Positions 62,639-64,000 of a stretch of 64,000 nt of DNA are shown piece by piece. Both the position numbers and the translations under genes were made by a program. The first letter of the stretch is position 1. Each line of letters opens with the position of its first letter. The stretch lies in contig NZ_VFVL01000009.1 in the NCBI RefSeq assembly GCF_006442815.1, forward strand, positions 1-64,000, read 5' to 3'. The notes under the pieces are model-generated. The model had not been told where the DNA came from and did no database searches. It saw nothing but the letters and a program-made list of their open reading frames with translations. The stretch is from Mesorhizobium sp. B2-4-3. Lineage in GTDB: Bacteria; Pseudomonadota; Alphaproteobacteria; Rhizobiales; Rhizobiaceae.

Positions 62639-63577
62639 ATGCCGACATCCCCAACAATCCTGGCGCTGGGCGGAGCCCATATCGACCGGCGCGGCCAGGT
62701 ACCGGGCGCCTATGTGCCCGCCGCTTCGAATCCCGGCATCATGCGCGAGGACGTCGGCGGCGTGGTTTTCAACGCGCTGCGCAGCCTGTTGAGGCGCGGC
62801 GTGTCGGCCTCGCTGATATCGGTGCGCGGCGGCGACGCGGCGGCCGACACGGTCGCCTCGGCGATCGACAGTGCCGGGATAACGGACCTCTCGGTGGTGT
62901 TCCTCGACCGCACGACGCCGAGCTACACGGCGCTGATCGACGCCGAAGGTGAGCTGATCGTGGGGCTTGCCGATATGGCGCTCTACGATCTTGCCTTCCC
63001 CAAGCAAATCAGGCGCGCCAAGGTGCGCGAGGCGATCGCCGCGGCCGACGCCATCCTGTGCGACGCCAACCTGCCGACGGCCGCGCTGGAGCGCCTGCTG
63101 ACGCTTGTCGGCGGCCGGCCGGTCTTCGCCATCGCCGTCTCTCCGGCCAAGGTGGTGCGCCTGGCGCCGCTGCTCGGCGATCTATCGCTGCTTTTCATGA
63201 ACCGCCGCGAAGCCGCCGCGCTGGTCGCCGCCGAATTGTCGGGCAAAGCCCTTGTCGACGCGCTCAGGCGGGCCGGCCTGAGCGCCGGCGTGGTCACGTC
63301 CGGCAGCGCCCCGGTTCTGGGCTTCGACGACACCGGCATCTTCGAGATCGACCCACCCGCGCCGCGCAAGGTTGCCGACGTGACCGGAGCCGGCGACGCC
63401 TTGACCGGCGCAACGGTCGCCGCCTTGCTGCGCGGCCTGCCGCTGCGCGCCGCGCTGCGTGAAGGCCTTGCCGCGGCGATGCTTGCCATCGAGAGCCCGC
63501 AGGCCGTGCCGTCCTTCACGATCGCCAACTTCACGCAGGCGCTTGGCCTTGTGCCGGAGGCGCGGGAGGTGGCATAG
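62639..63577 (+). CDS. psuK: PfkB-family carbohydrate kinase, probable pseudouridine kinase
   Basis: A 312-residue PfkB/ribokinase-family kinase. ALGGAHIDRRGQ at 9-20, VRGGDAAADTVASA in the small-domain region, FMNRREAAAL and the active-site ADVTGAGDALTGATV with GAGD at 250-253 and catalytic base D253. Substrate is inferred from the psuG gene 39 bp downstream, since PsuK phosphorylates pseudouridine and PsuG cleaves the product to uracil and ribose 5-phosphate. ATG at 62639 follows a repeat; the extended frame to 62546 crosses that repeat. Confidence 0.85.
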   Translation: MPTSPTILALGGAHIDRRGQVPGAYVPAASNPGIMREDVGGVVFNALRSLLRRGVSASLISVRGGDAAADTVASAIDSAGITDLSVVFLDRTTPSYTALIDAEGELIVGLADMALYDLAFPKQIRRAKVREAIAAADAILCDANLPTAALERLLTLVGGRPVFAIAVSPAKVVRLAPLLGDLSLLFMNRREAAALVAAELSGKALVDALRRAGLSAGVVTSGSAPVLGFDDTGIFEIDPPAPRKVADVTGAGDALTGATVAALLRGLPLRAALREGLAAAMLAIESPQAVPSFTIANFTQALGLVPEAREVA

Positions 63578-63616
63578 GGCCACCAGACATCCACTTCCTC
63601 CTGATCGGAGATAGCC

Positions 63617-64000
63617 GTGACACCCGACACCGCCCGCCCCTTCGTCGACATCCACTCGCCCGTGGCGGAGGCGCTTGCCGCCGGCCGGCCGGTGGTGGCG
63701 CTGGAAAGCACCATCATCACCCACGGCATGCCCTACCCCGACAATGGCGCGATGGCCGCCAAGGTCGAGCAGATCATCATCGATGGCGGCGCGATGCCTG
63801 CGACGATCGCCGTTGTCGACGGCCGCATCAAGATCGGCCTCTCCGACGGCGAGCGCGAATCGCTTGCCATGACCGGCGACGCAATGAAGCTGTCGCGCGC
63901 CGATATCGGCTTCGCCGTCGCTCAAAAGCGTACCGGCGGCACCACGGTTGCGGCCACCATGATCGCCGCGCATATGGCCGGCATAAAGGTCTTCGCCACG
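63617..64000 (+). CDS. psuG: Pseudouridine-5'-phosphate glycosidase, partial at window edge
   Basis: The first 128 codons of psuG, starting at GTG with GGAGATA seven bases upstream. HSPVAEALAAGRPVVALEST and IITHGMPYPDNGAMAAKVEQ, then IAVVDGRIKIGLSDGE are the diagnostic N-terminus of the PsuG/IndA family, and TGGTTVAATM carries the conserved substrate loop. The enzyme reversibly cleaves pseudouridine 5'-phosphate to uracil and ribose 5-phosphate. It is co-transcribed with psuK. Confidence 0.93.
   Translation, partial: MTPDTARPFVDIHSPVAEALAAGRPVVALESTIITHGMPYPDNGAMAAKVEQIIIDGGAMPATIAVVDGRIKIGLSDGERESLAMTGDAMKLSRADIGFAVAQKRTGGTTVAATMIAAHMAGIKVFAT

Overview
The window is GC-rich, densely coded chromosomal DNA from an alphaproteobacterium, most likely Mesorhizobium or a close relative in the Phyllobacteriaceae/Rhizobiales. 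The support is the recA-alaS-icd order, the purC-purS-purQ-purL cluster with bolA and grx4 behind it, DUF1476 (F1-ATPase zeta subunit), several DUF1127-type small proteins, a mitochondrial-type NADP-isocitrate dehydrogenase, and many short palindromic intergenic repeats of the kind described in rhizobia. I see no rRNA, tRNA, CRISPR array, transposase or phage structural gene.

1-6.5 kb looks accessory. A TerB_N-domain membrane-anchored protein (cut by the window edge) is divergent from a 1132-residue RecB-like nuclease / DEDD nuclease / SF1 helicase fusion. A DUF4336 protein and a two-gene XRE-ImmA/IrrE unit follow, the latter AT-richer and preceded by three near-identical 19-bp direct repeats. 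This is the best candidate for an undescribed (possibly defensive) module.

6.5-24 kb is chromosomal housekeeping and catabolism: a VOC protein, a GH25 lysozyme lipoprotein, a phosphodiester glycosidase, UppP, small conserved proteins, then a dimethylformamidase-like protein / class III aminotransferase / GNAT / acetylpolyamine deacetylase-like run facing a cysteine-desulfurase-like PLP enzyme and a Tas-type aldo-keto reductase. A J-domain-like protein and an overlooked 54-residue DUF1127-like protein follow.

24-31.8 kb holds a minus-strand operon of CO-dehydrogenase/molybdenum-hydroxylase accessory genes (MoxR ATPase, VWA protein, two XdhC proteins, a molybdopterin-binding/MobA fusion) with no structural subunits nearby, plus a flavin reductase. 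An ABC substrate-binding protein and a P1 peptidase lie next to it.

32-46.6 kb carries purine synthesis (purB, then purC-purS-purQ-purL) interleaved with small genes. One of these is a 56-codon remnant of a KptA/Tpt1 RNA 2'-phosphotransferase wedged between purS and purQ. A MocR-type regulator divergent from a DUF1127 gene, and bolA/grx4, complete this part.

46.8-64 kb contains a Bcr/CflA efflux pump, an inositol-phosphatase-like protein with ttcA, rpsD, a short RNB ribonuclease, murI, trmJ, icd, a GST, alaS, recA with LexA-box-like sites, and the pseudouridine-degradation pair psuK-psuG (psuG cut by the right edge). At least eleven palindromic intergenic elements of several families are spread through the window.
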